A stretch of 64,000 nucleotides of DNA. It comes from an uncultured Kiritimatiellota bacterium. GTDB lineage: Bacteria > Verrucomicrobiota > Kiritimatiellia > RFP12 > UBA1067. The notes beneath the pieces were generated by a model that worked only from the letters and a program-made list of their open reading frames with translations, made no database searches and was not told the DNA's origin. The stretch lies in contig CAKTZA010000005.1 of the NCBI GenBank assembly GCA_934635045.1, positions 1 through 64,000 of the forward strand, given 5' to 3'. A program made the position numbers and the translations under genes. Below, piece after piece: positions 8,073 to 16,684 of the stretch (position 1 is the stretch's first letter; each line of letters opens with the position of its first letter).

Positions 8073-10532
8073 CTACCGTTTCACCGAATAAGCCGCGCAG
8101 TCCGCGTCAAAGCGCGCGGCGAGGCGGTCGACGAGCACGGCGGCCGTCGGATGCTTCACGCGCCGCTTCGCCTCGGCGAGATGGCCCCGCAGCGCGGCGA
8201 GGTCGCACGCCGCGTCCAGCCACTTCATGCCGACGCCGCCCGAATAGCCGCCGCCGAGCCCGTCCGGGCGCGGATCGGCGAAATACGCCTGGCGGATCGC
8301 GCCGTAGAACCGCTCGACCGCCGGCGCCGCCTCGCGGTACGTGCGGCGGATGTAGCGCTTGCGCAGCTGGTCGGGGTCGGCACGCGGGTTCCAGTAGAGC
8401 CGCGTGATCGTCCAGAGCTCGACGCCACTCATGTCCCACGTCGCGTCCGGCTCGCGCCAGTTGGGCACTTCGCTCGAACAGCCGTGCGTCCACCTGTTGA
8501 GGAGGCGGATGTCGTACTTGAGGACGTCCGCGACGGGACGGTACTGCCGGAAGTAGAGCCCCCAGTAGCCGTAGACCTCCAGGCGTTCAGGCGGCAGCGC
8601 CGCGTGCCAGTCCAGGAGGTGCTGGAAGTGCAGACGGTTCGACGGATGGAAGAGCGGCCGCTTGATGTCCTGTTGCGGATACGGCGCCCACTCGGGGATG
8701 ATTGCGGGGTGGAGGTCGCACGCGGGCCTCGGCAGCGAGCCGAAGTAGGCGAGCGTCTGGATGCGCTTCTCGGGCAGTTCCGCGACAAGCGCGGCGGCGA
8801 CCCCGTTCAGGAACATGAAGTAGCGCGTCGAGTAGAAGTTCTCGTCCGTCGGCTCCAGCCACGTGCCGTCCGGCGCGCGGAACGCGCGGCGGCAGTCGGA
8901 GCAGAGGCAGCTCATCCAGCTGTCCTGCAGGTTGATGTAGATCCGCCCCGGCCCCTCCATCTGCATGCGCGCGCAGTTGAGGACGTTCGAGGTGAAGACC
9001 GTGCGCGTGCGCGGGTTCGACCAGCACGGTTGGCCGCCGGTGCGCACGCCCGCGTCATTGTGCGCGAAGAGCGCCGGGTCCGTCTCGCCCTTCAGGAAGT
9101 GGAAGATGTTGTGTCCGCCGAGATGGCGCACGAAGGCGGCGCCCCACTTCGCCTTGCCGGGATTCGTCCACTCGATGTCGCCGCCGCCCCCGCCGTTGAA
9201 GACGTTGCAGCGGTTGCGGCTCATCCACTCCCGCCCGACATAGCTGTTCCAGCCGCGCACCGCGCTGTCCGGGACGTCGACCACCTCGTCGCCCCAGACG
9301 AGCGAGAAGTCGCCCGGACGCGTCGTGTAGACCGTGCCCAGCTTCTCGTCGGGACGCGCCCAGATGATGTCGGTGTTGTTCTCAAGCAGCGCGAAGACGC
9401 CGTTCATCGTGCCCTTGTCCTTCTGCCCGAAGACGTGCAGGTGACGCGGATTCGCGGGATCGCGGCGGATCGCGAAGCCATCGCGTCCGGACAGCCGGGC
9501 GAGGATCTCGTCCCAGCCCGGGTTCGCGAACCAGCCGCAGCTGCGGTAGCTCGGCACGAGCCGCTTGCCGAGCAGGATGCGGTTCAGGCCGTTCGTCGGC
9601 AGGTTCAGCACGTTCACGCCGCCGAGCCCCTTCGTAAAGAAGCCGTCCGCGCGAATCGGCAGCTTGACGCCCGTGACGGCCTTGAGCCACTTCTGCAGCT
9701 CTTCCGCCGCCGTCTTCAGCACCGGCACCTCGGCCGTCTCGGGCGCGAGGACGATCTCCGCCGCCGGGCGCCCGTCCCTCACGACGGCGAACGGCTCGGC
9801 GAAGCGGTGGTCGGGCGGCGGCTCCAGCATCGCCGACGAGTCGGAGAAGTCGGCCTTGAGCGCCGCGAGCGCGGCATCGGCCCGCTTCGCCGCCGCCAGC
9901 CACTTCGCGTCGCCCGGCACCTCGTCCAGCACCTTGACGGACGCGAACTCGACCGTCTGCGGCTTCCCCGTCGCGTTGCCGGGGAGGCGCAGGTAGCAGA
10001 CGGAGATCAGGTGGTTGGTCGTCTCGTTCGAGATCTTCGCGAGTTCGCGCCAGACCGTCACCTCCCGACCGGCGGGTATCGCCTCGCGCGGATTGACCTG
10101 ATGCACGATCACCTGCTCTTTCGCGGGATGGAAGCACCCGATGAGCGCGTCGCGCTGGTGGCTCCACCAGTTCGGGCGCTTCGCCTTGTACGCCGTCGAG
10201 ATCCCGACCGAGCCGCCCCCCGGCGCGCCGCCGGACGCCACGAACTGGAAGTCGCCGCCGCGCAGCCCGGCGCTGGACGTCATCGTCACCTCCAGGCACG
10301 GGTAGGGCGTCAGCTTCAGCGGCGCCTTGCCGAACGCATACGCGAGCTGGACGCGGTTCGTCGCCGCCGCGGGCAGGACGACCCGGAAGCCGCCCGTCTC
10401 CGTGCGCACGACCTGAACGCCGTCCTTCGCGCCGCCCTGCAGCGTCCACTGCCCCGGATCAAAGGCGAAGTCCGCGCGCGCCACACAGGCGGCGACGCCC
10501 AGCGTCAGCAACATCATCGTTTTTCTCGTCAT
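8073..10532 (-). CDS. DUF4838-type secreted glycosidase-like protein
   Basis: An 819-residue protein. The signal peptide starts at MTRKTMMLLTLGVAACVARA; AAAGGAACC precedes this ATG. A beta-rich N-terminal domain (about 20-230) is followed by an alpha-glucuronidase/GH20-like small domain (AAEELQKWLKAVTGV, about 290). The DUF4838 barrel (about 390-700) contains the acidic and cysteine motif INLQDSWMSCLCSDC. DUF4838 proteins are common in polysaccharide loci of Bacteroidota and Verrucomicrobiota but their reaction is not established. The start codon overlaps the stop of the upstream gene by 4 bases (ATGA), implying translational coupling. Upstream frame-open codons rich in Arg-Pro are repeat sequence read through and are excluded. 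Confidence 0.83.
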   Translation of the reverse strand: MTRKTMMLLTLGVAACVARADFAFDPGQWTLQGGAKDGVQVVRTETGGFRVVLPAAATNRVQLAYAFGKAPLKLTPYPCLEVTMTSSAGLRGGDFQFVASGGAPGGGSVGISTAYKAKRPNWWSHQRDALIGCFHPAKEQVIVHQVNPREAIPAGREVTVWRELAKISNETTNHLISVCYLRLPGNATGKPQTVEFASVKVLDEVPGDAKWLAAAKRADAALAALKADFSDSSAMLEPPPDHRFAEPFAVVRDGRPAAEIVLAPETAEVPVLKTAAEELQKWLKAVTGVKLPIRADGFFTKGLGGVNVLNLPTNGLNRILLGKRLVPSYRSCGWFANPGWDEILARLSGRDGFAIRRDPANPRHLHVFGQKDKGTMNGVFALLENNTDIIWARPDEKLGTVYTTRPGDFSLVWGDEVVDVPDSAVRGWNSYVGREWMSRNRCNVFNGGGGGDIEWTNPGKAKWGAAFVRHLGGHNIFHFLKGETDPALFAHNDAGVRTGGQPCWSNPRTRTVFTSNVLNCARMQMEGPGRIYINLQDSWMSCLCSDCRRAFRAPDGTWLEPTDENFYSTRYFMFLNGVAAALVAELPEKRIQTLAYFGSLPRPACDLHPAIIPEWAPYPQQDIKRPLFHPSNRLHFQHLLDWHAALPPERLEVYGYWGLYFRQYRPVADVLKYDIRLLNRWTHGCSSEVPNWREPDATWDMSGVELWTITRLYWNPRADPDQLRKRYIRRTYREAAPAVERFYGAIRQAYFADPRPDGLGGGYSGGVGMKWLDAACDLAALRGHLAEAKRRVKHPTAAVLVDRLAARFDADCAAYSVKR

Positions 10533-13174
10533 TTCGGTTCCTTTCCGTTTTTGTCGTGTTCGCCTGCGGCGTGTGCGGATGCCTGGCCTGCGGCGCCGGA
10601 CTCGGATGCTGGGCCTGCGGCGCTGGACACGGATGCTTGGCCTGCGGCGCTGAACACGGAGACTGGAGAACACGGAGAGTTGGTCGAAGAGATCTCGCGA
10701 CGCGAATCGTCTCCGTTCCTCCGTGCCTCCGTGTCAAGCGAAAGCAACCGTGCAGCCGGCATGCCTTTCGTGTCCGTGTCAAGCGAAAGCAACCGGTCAA
10801 GCGAACGCAACCGCGCGGCCAGCTCACGCATGAGCGCGCGGAACGCGGCCTCGGTGCGCGGCGCCGTCGGGCGCATCGCGGCCAGCGGCCGCGTGAGCAT
10901 CGCCTGGTGGTAGGCCTCGCTCTTCGCCGCCAGCGCCGCGTCGTCGACCGGCGTGCGGTCGTTCGCCGCAATCTTCGCCCGCGCCGCCACCACGCAGTCG
11001 CGCGCAAGCGGCTCGTACCAGGATGCCGCCGCCTCGTACTGATGCGACCGGCAGTAGCCGTTGACCGCGTTGTCGACGAGCACGTGCTCGAAGTTCGGGT
11101 TCGCGACCGGGTGCACGGCGTTCAGGCGGTCAAGGGAATCCGCCAGCGAATAGTCCTCGTGCAGCGCCAGGAGCCGCGTCATCGCCGACACGGAAAACGC
11201 AAAGTCGTCCAGCGACGCCGCCAGGCGCGCCGGTTCGCCCAGCGTTCCGTCGCGCCAGGCCCGCAGCGACCAGACGAGATGGCGGCGTTTCGTCTCGACG
11301 AGGCGGTCGAGCAGCGTACGCGCGAGGTCGATCGCGTCGCGCCGGGCGAAGTCGTCCGTCCACCGCACGTCGGCGAGCGCGGCGAACGTGCGTTCGCAGC
11401 CCTCCAACGCGGCGAGCCAGTCCTGAAACGGACGCCCCCACGGGTCGGCGGCCTCGTCCTTCAGCCGCTCGGCGACGAGACGCGAGCCGTAGTTGCCGAA
11501 CCAGTCGAACAGCGCGCTCGGCGGGATGACGCGCGTCCAGATGCCCTCGAACGCGGCGGCCTGTTCGCCGTAGCGCGCGCGGCAGAACGCCGGCAGCAGC
11601 TCGGCGGACGTCCGGCCGCCCTTCCAGGCGTTGGCCGTGAAGTAGCGCAGGAGGAACGTGTCGGTGTGGCTCGACTCGGGCCAGAAGATGTAGCCCCGGC
11701 ACATCGGGTCGTCCTCGACGATCTTCTGGCGCGCCTCGATGAGCGGATAGTTGGCCCGGATGTCGAGCGCCTGCTCGTAGGCGAGGAAGATGCCGAACGT
11801 GTACGGGACGCGCCCGACGAGCCCCCACCGCGTGAAGTTCCCCTGCGGTTCGAGAAAACGCGGGTTCCATCCCGCGACCGCGTCGGCCTCGTAGTCCCAG
11901 ACGATCACCCGCTGCGGATCCAGCTGCGGCACGAAGGCCCGCACCTCGGCCGGACTCCACGCCGCGTAGAAGTCCCATCCGGCCAGGAGGACTTTCGCGC
12001 GCGGCGCCTTTTCGGACACGAGGTCGAAGAGGCGACCCAAGACGTCCGTCTTCAGCTTCAGGTTCTTCGCGCGGTCGGCAAAGCACAGGCGCTCGCCCAG
12101 CCCGATCGTGTGCAGGAGATCTCCGTCGCCGTACCCGGCGGCGACCGCCGCCTCCGTGAGCCGCCAGTAGTCCGCCAGCCACTCACCCTGGAAGATGTCC
12201 CACACGAGCCCCGTCGGCTCCGAGTAGTCCTTCGTCGCCTGCGGCAGGAACGGCGGCCGCTTCGCCTCCAGGAACTCCTGCGGCGTGCGCGAATACCAGT
12301 GCGTCATCGTGCCGAAGTCCGTCGGCACCATCAGCCCGCGCGCCGTCGCGTACGCCGTCAGGGCGCGGCGCAGCTCGCCGCGGTACGCGAGCGGCCAGAA
12401 GAGGTCGCGGTTGTCGTAGCCCGCGCGGCCCGTGTGGACGGGCTTCGCCGGGTCGGGATACGGCACGATCTCCGGGAACGCCTTCTGCCAGACGTCATCC
12501 ATGCCGATGCGCGGCATGAGGCAGTTGAGCCGCCGCTTGACGCACCAGTCGATCTCCCGCTGCCAGTCCGCCAGCCCCCAGTGCTCGGCCTGAAAGCGCG
12601 TCAGCCCCCGATGCGCAAAATAGCGGATCGCGCGGTAGTCGTATTTCGACTCCTCGCGGACGTCTGTCGCCGCGACATCGACGAACCCCTTCGGCGGCAG
12701 GCGATCGCCGTCCCAGAACCAGCCGCAGCCGTGCCGCTCGAGGAAATCGTAGACGGCGTAGAGCAGCGAACGCCCGTTTGCGCCCGTGAAGACGAGCCGT
12801 CCGTCTCGCTCGACCACGCGGTAGGCGTCGCGTCCGCTCGCCGAGACGGACGGGTCGACCCGGAACGAGACGGCGGGCGCGGCGTTCGTGGCGATGCGCC
12901 CCCAGTAGTCCGCAAAAACCGATGCCGCGCGCACGACGTTGGACTCGGATGCTGGACCTGCGGCGCGTGCGGAGGTCTGGCCTACGGCGTTGGACACGGA
13001 TGCTTGGCCTACTGCGCTGAACACGGAGATCGGAGAACACGGAGAGTTGGTCGAAGAGATTTCGCGACGCGAATCTTCTCCGTCTCTCCGTGCCTCCGTG
13101 TCAAGCGAAAGCAACCGCGAACCCGACATCGCGGCAAGCGGCACCACACAAACCAAGAAGAGCAAAGATTTCAT
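10529..13174 (-). CDS. Secreted GH89-like alpha-N-acetylglucosaminidase-type protein with repeat-derived ends
   Basis: An 881-residue protein. The signal peptide (MKSLLFLVCVVPLAA) and a repeat-derived linker occupy about 1-80. A GH20b/GH89-type N-terminal domain follows (NGRSLLYAVYDFLERHGCGW, about 130-150). The barrel has HWGLADWQREIDW and GMDDVWQKAF, acidic candidates in GLGERLCF and FWPESSHTD, and a helical C-terminal domain. The order of these motifs resembles GH89 alpha-N-acetylglucosaminidases, but similarity is weak, and a DUF4838-related fold is the alternative. The last 85 residues are again the repeat (LLSLDTEARRNGDDS, then SAAGQASVS units), so the protein is flanked by the element on both sides. 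Its stop overlaps the next start as ATGA. Confidence 0.65.
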   Translation of the reverse strand: MKSLLFLVCVVPLAAMSGSRLLSLDTEARRDGEDSRREISSTNSPCSPISVFSAVGQASVSNAVGQTSARAAGPASESNVVRAASVFADYWGRIATNAAPAVSFRVDPSVSASGRDAYRVVERDGRLVFTGANGRSLLYAVYDFLERHGCGWFWDGDRLPPKGFVDVAATDVREESKYDYRAIRYFAHRGLTRFQAEHWGLADWQREIDWCVKRRLNCLMPRIGMDDVWQKAFPEIVPYPDPAKPVHTGRAGYDNRDLFWPLAYRGELRRALTAYATARGLMVPTDFGTMTHWYSRTPQEFLEAKRPPFLPQATKDYSEPTGLVWDIFQGEWLADYWRLTEAAVAAGYGDGDLLHTIGLGERLCFADRAKNLKLKTDVLGRLFDLVSEKAPRAKVLLAGWDFYAAWSPAEVRAFVPQLDPQRVIVWDYEADAVAGWNPRFLEPQGNFTRWGLVGRVPYTFGIFLAYEQALDIRANYPLIEARQKIVEDDPMCRGYIFWPESSHTDTFLLRYFTANAWKGGRTSAELLPAFCRARYGEQAAAFEGIWTRVIPPSALFDWFGNYGSRLVAERLKDEAADPWGRPFQDWLAALEGCERTFAALADVRWTDDFARRDAIDLARTLLDRLVETKRRHLVWSLRAWRDGTLGEPARLAASLDDFAFSVSAMTRLLALHEDYSLADSLDRLNAVHPVANPNFEHVLVDNAVNGYCRSHQYEAAASWYEPLARDCVVAARAKIAANDRTPVDDAALAAKSEAYHQAMLTRPLAAMRPTAPRTEAAFRALMRELAARLRSLDRLLSLDTDTKGMPAARLLSLDTEARRNGDDSRREISSTNSPCSPVSVFSAAGQASVSSAAGPASESGAAGQASAHAAGEHDKNGKEPK
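10561..10815. repeat. Composite repeat copy C
   Basis: The longest copy. Four 27-bp units (about 10561-10650) are followed by the palindromic 8-bp-periodic block (about 10653-10745). A tail then repeats TCAAGCGAAAGCAACC with variations. It encodes the last 85 residues of the GH89-like protein and stops just before the ATGA junction with the downstream gene. Confidence 0.85.
12935..13117. repeat. Composite repeat copy D
   Basis: 27-bp units (about 12935-13018) plus the palindromic block (about 13019-13117) at the 5' end of the GH89-like gene. The neighbouring signal-peptide codons (13118-13174) also match those of the GH20 gene at 7988-8043. The duplicated module is therefore signal peptide plus repeat. 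Confidence 0.85.
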
Positions 13175-13175
13175 C

Positions 13176-14774
13176 TCAACGCAACAGCATCAAGAGACCC
13201 ATCGGCGTGACGTTGCACTCATAGGCGCCGACGTCGATCTGCGCGCCGTCGCCCGCGAAGACGCGCGGCTGGCCCGACAGGTCTGTCGCGCCCACGGCCT
13301 CCAGGTACGCCGCGTCGCTCCAGCCCGCGTTCCGCGCCACCGACTTGCGCCGGATCGACCAGTCGCCGGCCGCCGCGTCGGCAAAGCGCAGCGCGGCTTC
13401 CGTGACGAGCCTGCCGCCGACGGCCGCCTCGCCGGGGACTGTCCCCGCCGTCGCCGTCCAGAGGCAGTTCGTCAGCGCCGCCGGCAGATTCTTGGCGTTG
13501 AGGTCCTGCCGCTGGAGGATGTTGCCGTCCGCATCAACCAGCAGATTCGCGGCGAAGATCGTGTTGACGGACACGTCCCCGTCGGCGACCGAGTAGTTCG
13601 CGGCCTGATAGGCGTTCGAGACGACCGTGCAGTTGTAGAGCGCGCCGCCCGTCCCGGAACATATTTGCGACATGCTGTGGGCGCCGCCGAGGTTTTCCGC
13701 GATCAGGGAGCTGTAGAAGGCGCAGCCAGAAAACAGCGGATTCGAATTCGCGCGGTTGCCGACGTTCCCGCGCACGACGCATTGCCGCAGCGTCGCCGCG
13801 ACGACGAGCGGCATGCCCGTGTTCGCGGCGAGCGTGCAGGCGACGAGTTCCGCCCCCGTTCCGACCATCCCACTGCCACCGGCTGACGTCGCGTTGCCGA
13901 CGAACGTGCAGTGCGTCGCGGCGGCAAGCGCGTCATCCGCCGCGACCGAGCCAGACTCCGTCGCCGCGTTTCCCTCAAAGCGGCAGTCCGTCGCGATGTT
14001 CGCGTGCCCGTAGGTCGGGCCGAAGACGCCGCCCCGCTTGGCGCGGTTGCCGACGAAGACGCAGTTCGACCACGTGCAGCCGTAGTAGCTGACGCCGCCG
14101 TTTTGCGCGGAACCCTCCACATCGGCCGCGTTGCCCTCGAACCGGCAGTCGCGCACAAGCGTCGGATCCTTGCTCGTCGACGCGATCGGACGCAGCACGC
14201 CGCCCGATCCCGCCCGGTTGTTGACGAACCGGCAGCGCGTCATCGTCTTCGGCTGGTCGAACACGCCGCCGAAGTTGCGCGCGTAGTTGTTGGAGAAGAC
14301 GCAGTCGGTGAACGTGGCGCTGAACACACCGTCCCGATGAGACGCGACGCCGCCCGAATCGGACGCACCCGACACATAGCCGCCGGTGAACGTCAGGTTC
14401 GAGACCGTGCAGATCTTCGCGAAGGACAGGAGGCGGCAGCTGTCCGCCTCTCCGCCGCCCTTGATGATCGTGTCGTCCGGGCGCTCGCCCAGGCCGATCA
14501 GCGAGCCGCCGTCGGTCGAGATCGTCAGCGTCGTTCCCGACGCGGTCACCGTGCCGTCGTCCGCGCGCGTCGCGGGCGACATCGGCATCCCCGTCAGGTC
14601 GTAGACGCCCGGATGGACGCGGATCGTGTTGGAGTTGAACGTCGCCTGCGCACAGGCGTTCGTCAGGTCATCGACCGTGTACACGTCAAAGACGTCGTTG
14701 ACGGCCGCCGCGAGCGGCGTCGCGACAAGTGCCGCACACGAAGCGGCGACAAGCAAGATGGCTGCGTTTTTCAT
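13176..14774 (-). CDS. Secreted right-handed beta-helix protein with choice-of-anchor-type C-terminus
   Basis: A 532-residue protein with a signal peptide (MKNAAILLVAASCAALVATPLAAA). The start is chosen because GAGAGG lies 10 bases upstream; an ATG 7 codons earlier is less well placed. From about 35 on it has a pectate-lyase-like N-cap (VDDLTNACAQATF), then repeated turns of the type C-x-F-x-x-N (TDCVFSNN, RDCRFEGN, SNCVFVGN) expected of a parallel beta-helix. The end has DLSGQPRVF ... IDVGAYE, as in choice-of-anchor Q proteins, and a tail PMGLLMLLR. No catalytic site is recognisable. It may bind or cleave polysaccharide at the cell surface. Confidence 0.8.
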   Translation of the reverse strand: MKNAAILLVAASCAALVATPLAAAVNDVFDVYTVDDLTNACAQATFNSNTIRVHPGVYDLTGMPMSPATRADDGTVTASGTTLTISTDGGSLIGLGERPDDTIIKGGGEADSCRLLSFAKICTVSNLTFTGGYVSGASDSGGVASHRDGVFSATFTDCVFSNNYARNFGGVFDQPKTMTRCRFVNNRAGSGGVLRPIASTSKDPTLVRDCRFEGNAADVEGSAQNGGVSYYGCTWSNCVFVGNRAKRGGVFGPTYGHANIATDCRFEGNAATESGSVAADDALAAATHCTFVGNATSAGGSGMVGTGAELVACTLAANTGMPLVVAATLRQCVVRGNVGNRANSNPLFSGCAFYSSLIAENLGGAHSMSQICSGTGGALYNCTVVSNAYQAANYSVADGDVSVNTIFAANLLVDADGNILQRQDLNAKNLPAALTNCLWTATAGTVPGEAAVGGRLVTEAALRFADAAAGDWSIRRKSVARNAGWSDAAYLEAVGATDLSGQPRVFAGDGAQIDVGAYECNVTPMGLLMLLR

Positions 14775-14795
14775 CACGGGTGTCCTCTCTTTCAT

Positions 14796-16625
14796 TCATT
14801 CCTTTGCGGTCTCGACGGGCGGCGGACTCGGCGGCGCGATCATCACGACCTGCGGATCCGAGACGATGACCCACTCGCCCTCCCACAGGCGGCGGCCGAG
14901 CCCGGCCGAGAACGAGACGGTGCGGTCAAAGGCGTCCGCGCGGAAGTAGACGACGGCCTCGCGCCAGCCGTCCTTGTCCGGCGGCCCGGCGACGACCTGC
15001 GCGGAATGTCCGCTCGGCTGCTTGAAGGGCGTCGAATGCCAGCCGCCGCCGTCGTTCCAGATCGGGTGCCCCTGCGTCGTCTTGCCGAAGCTGAGCGTCG
15101 GGTCGATCGCGTACTTGACCTCCGGCGACGTCTTGAACCACACGCTCGCCCGGTAGATCGCGCCGTACTTCTTGCCGAGATCCGAGAGGCCGGGAAACGC
15201 GACGGACGCGCCGAAGGTCCCGCTCTGCCGCACGCCCGGACGGCCGTCGTGCCCGTCCTTGACGTACGTCCACGTCGGCGTGAAGCCGTCCGTGCGGGCG
15301 CGCCCGAGGGTCGGCGCGAAGCCCTTGGCCGTCGTGCCGACGAAGCTCCTGTTGCTGACGGACGTCTCCGTGCCGTCGATGCGGATGAGGTTCTCGAGCG
15401 GCTCGCCGGAGGCGGCCTTCGCCCGCCAGAGCGCCTCGCCCGTGCCCTTCGGGTCCTTCGCGAAGCGCTGCATCAGCCCGACGCCGGGGAGGGCCGACTC
15501 CCACGTCGGGTAGACGTTGCCCTTGCAGAGCGTGTTCTTCCACTCCGCGAACGAGTAGTGCTCGCCCCAGATCCAGACGTACTTGTCCGACGTCTCGAAG
15601 GCCTGCTTCAGGTTCAGCTCGTAGCGCTTCAGGCGCGACCCGTCGATCTCGCCCTTTGACCAGCCGTTCTTCGGCGGCAGCGTGTAGCTGTCGAGGTAGA
15701 GGCCGAACGCGGCGCGCACCTGGTCGTTGTACTTGCCGCGCAGGTCCGGCGGCATGAGGCCGAGCCCCAGCTGGCGGATCGCCACATAGTCGTAGCAGAA
15801 CTCGCGCCGCGCCGCCTCGCACCAGTACCCGGCCTCGTCGCCGTCCACGAGCGTCGCGCGCGGGTCCAGCCCCTCGACAAGGCCCTGCATGAACGGCACG
15901 AACAGGTCGCCGTTGCGCTCCGCCGCCGCGAGCGGCCCGCTGTACGTGTCCTGGTAGCTCTTGCGGCTCTGGTTGGAGATGAGCCACGTCGTCAGGATGT
16001 CCATGTCGGGATATTCCGACATGAGGGCCTGCATGAACGCGCGGCCGCGCTGCCGGGCGAACCTCGCCTCCGCCGCGAAGTCGAGCGCGGTGTTCTTCGG
16101 GATGTAGTAGAACTGGCCGAGGTGCGGGTAGTCCTCCGTGTCGATGAGAACGCCCGCCGAGCCGCTTTCCTTCGCGATCTTCGCGAAGAGGGCCGCCTTG
16201 CGGCAGGCGTTCCGCCAGAAGGCCTCGTCGGAGTAGGACCGCCACTTGCCGAAGAAGAGGCTCATCGACACGAAGTTGTGCGTGAGGCCCGTCCGGTTGA
16301 GCGCCTTCATCGGCTCGACGCGCGAGAGGAGCTTGTCCTCGGAAACGAAGTCCTTCTCGTCGTAGACGGGCGACGACCAGCCGAGGAGCTTGCCGCCCTT
16401 CCCGTCGCGGAACGCGGGGTACTTCATCGAGACGGCAATGCCGTCGTAGCCCGCCGCGACGAAGTCGGCGGCATGCGGGACGAGTTCCTCGACCGCGCGA
16501 TCGCCGGTGTCCCAGCCGAAGGCGATCAGCTTTTTCGCCGCGCCGGGGTCATCCCGCACGGGCGCGGCCAGCCCCGTCGCCGCCGAGGCGGCGAGCGCGA
16601 GCGTGATCATTGTCTTGTGTCCCAT
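14796..16625 (-). CDS. Secreted barrel-like protein of unknown family
   Basis: A 609-residue protein with a signal peptide (MGHKTMITLALAASAATGLAAP) and GAAAGGAACG before the ATG. I do not recognise the family. The first 420 residues look like a TIM barrel of glycoside-hydrolase type: AAGYDGIAVSMKYPAF, SAGVLIDTEDYPHLGQFYY, VWIWGEHYSFAEW. Acids in IDTEDY and WGEHY are candidate catalytic residues. The last 180 residues are beta-rich and could be a carbohydrate-binding sandwich. Flanked by a trifunctional GH20 fusion and a beta-helix protein, so a role in the same polysaccharide locus is likely. Its stop lies one base before the longer frame of the beta-helix gene. Confidence 0.65.
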   Translation of the reverse strand: MGHKTMITLALAASAATGLAAPVRDDPGAAKKLIAFGWDTGDRAVEELVPHAADFVAAGYDGIAVSMKYPAFRDGKGGKLLGWSSPVYDEKDFVSEDKLLSRVEPMKALNRTGLTHNFVSMSLFFGKWRSYSDEAFWRNACRKAALFAKIAKESGSAGVLIDTEDYPHLGQFYYIPKNTALDFAAEARFARQRGRAFMQALMSEYPDMDILTTWLISNQSRKSYQDTYSGPLAAAERNGDLFVPFMQGLVEGLDPRATLVDGDEAGYWCEAARREFCYDYVAIRQLGLGLMPPDLRGKYNDQVRAAFGLYLDSYTLPPKNGWSKGEIDGSRLKRYELNLKQAFETSDKYVWIWGEHYSFAEWKNTLCKGNVYPTWESALPGVGLMQRFAKDPKGTGEALWRAKAASGEPLENLIRIDGTETSVSNRSFVGTTAKGFAPTLGRARTDGFTPTWTYVKDGHDGRPGVRQSGTFGASVAFPGLSDLGKKYGAIYRASVWFKTSPEVKYAIDPTLSFGKTTQGHPIWNDGGGWHSTPFKQPSGHSAQVVAGPPDKDGWREAVVYFRADAFDRTVSFSAGLGRRLWEGEWVIVSDPQVVMIAPPSPPPVETAKE

Positions 16626-16684
16626 GTTCGTTCCTTTCTTGTTGGGGTGTGAAATTCAACTCCGATCCGTCAGGCTCTCGCGGC

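Noticed and set aside
10533..10673. Upstream extension of the DUF4838 gene (Arg-Pro-rich)
   Set aside because: It is the composite repeat read in another frame. The internal ATG has a good ribosome binding site and is followed by a signal peptide.
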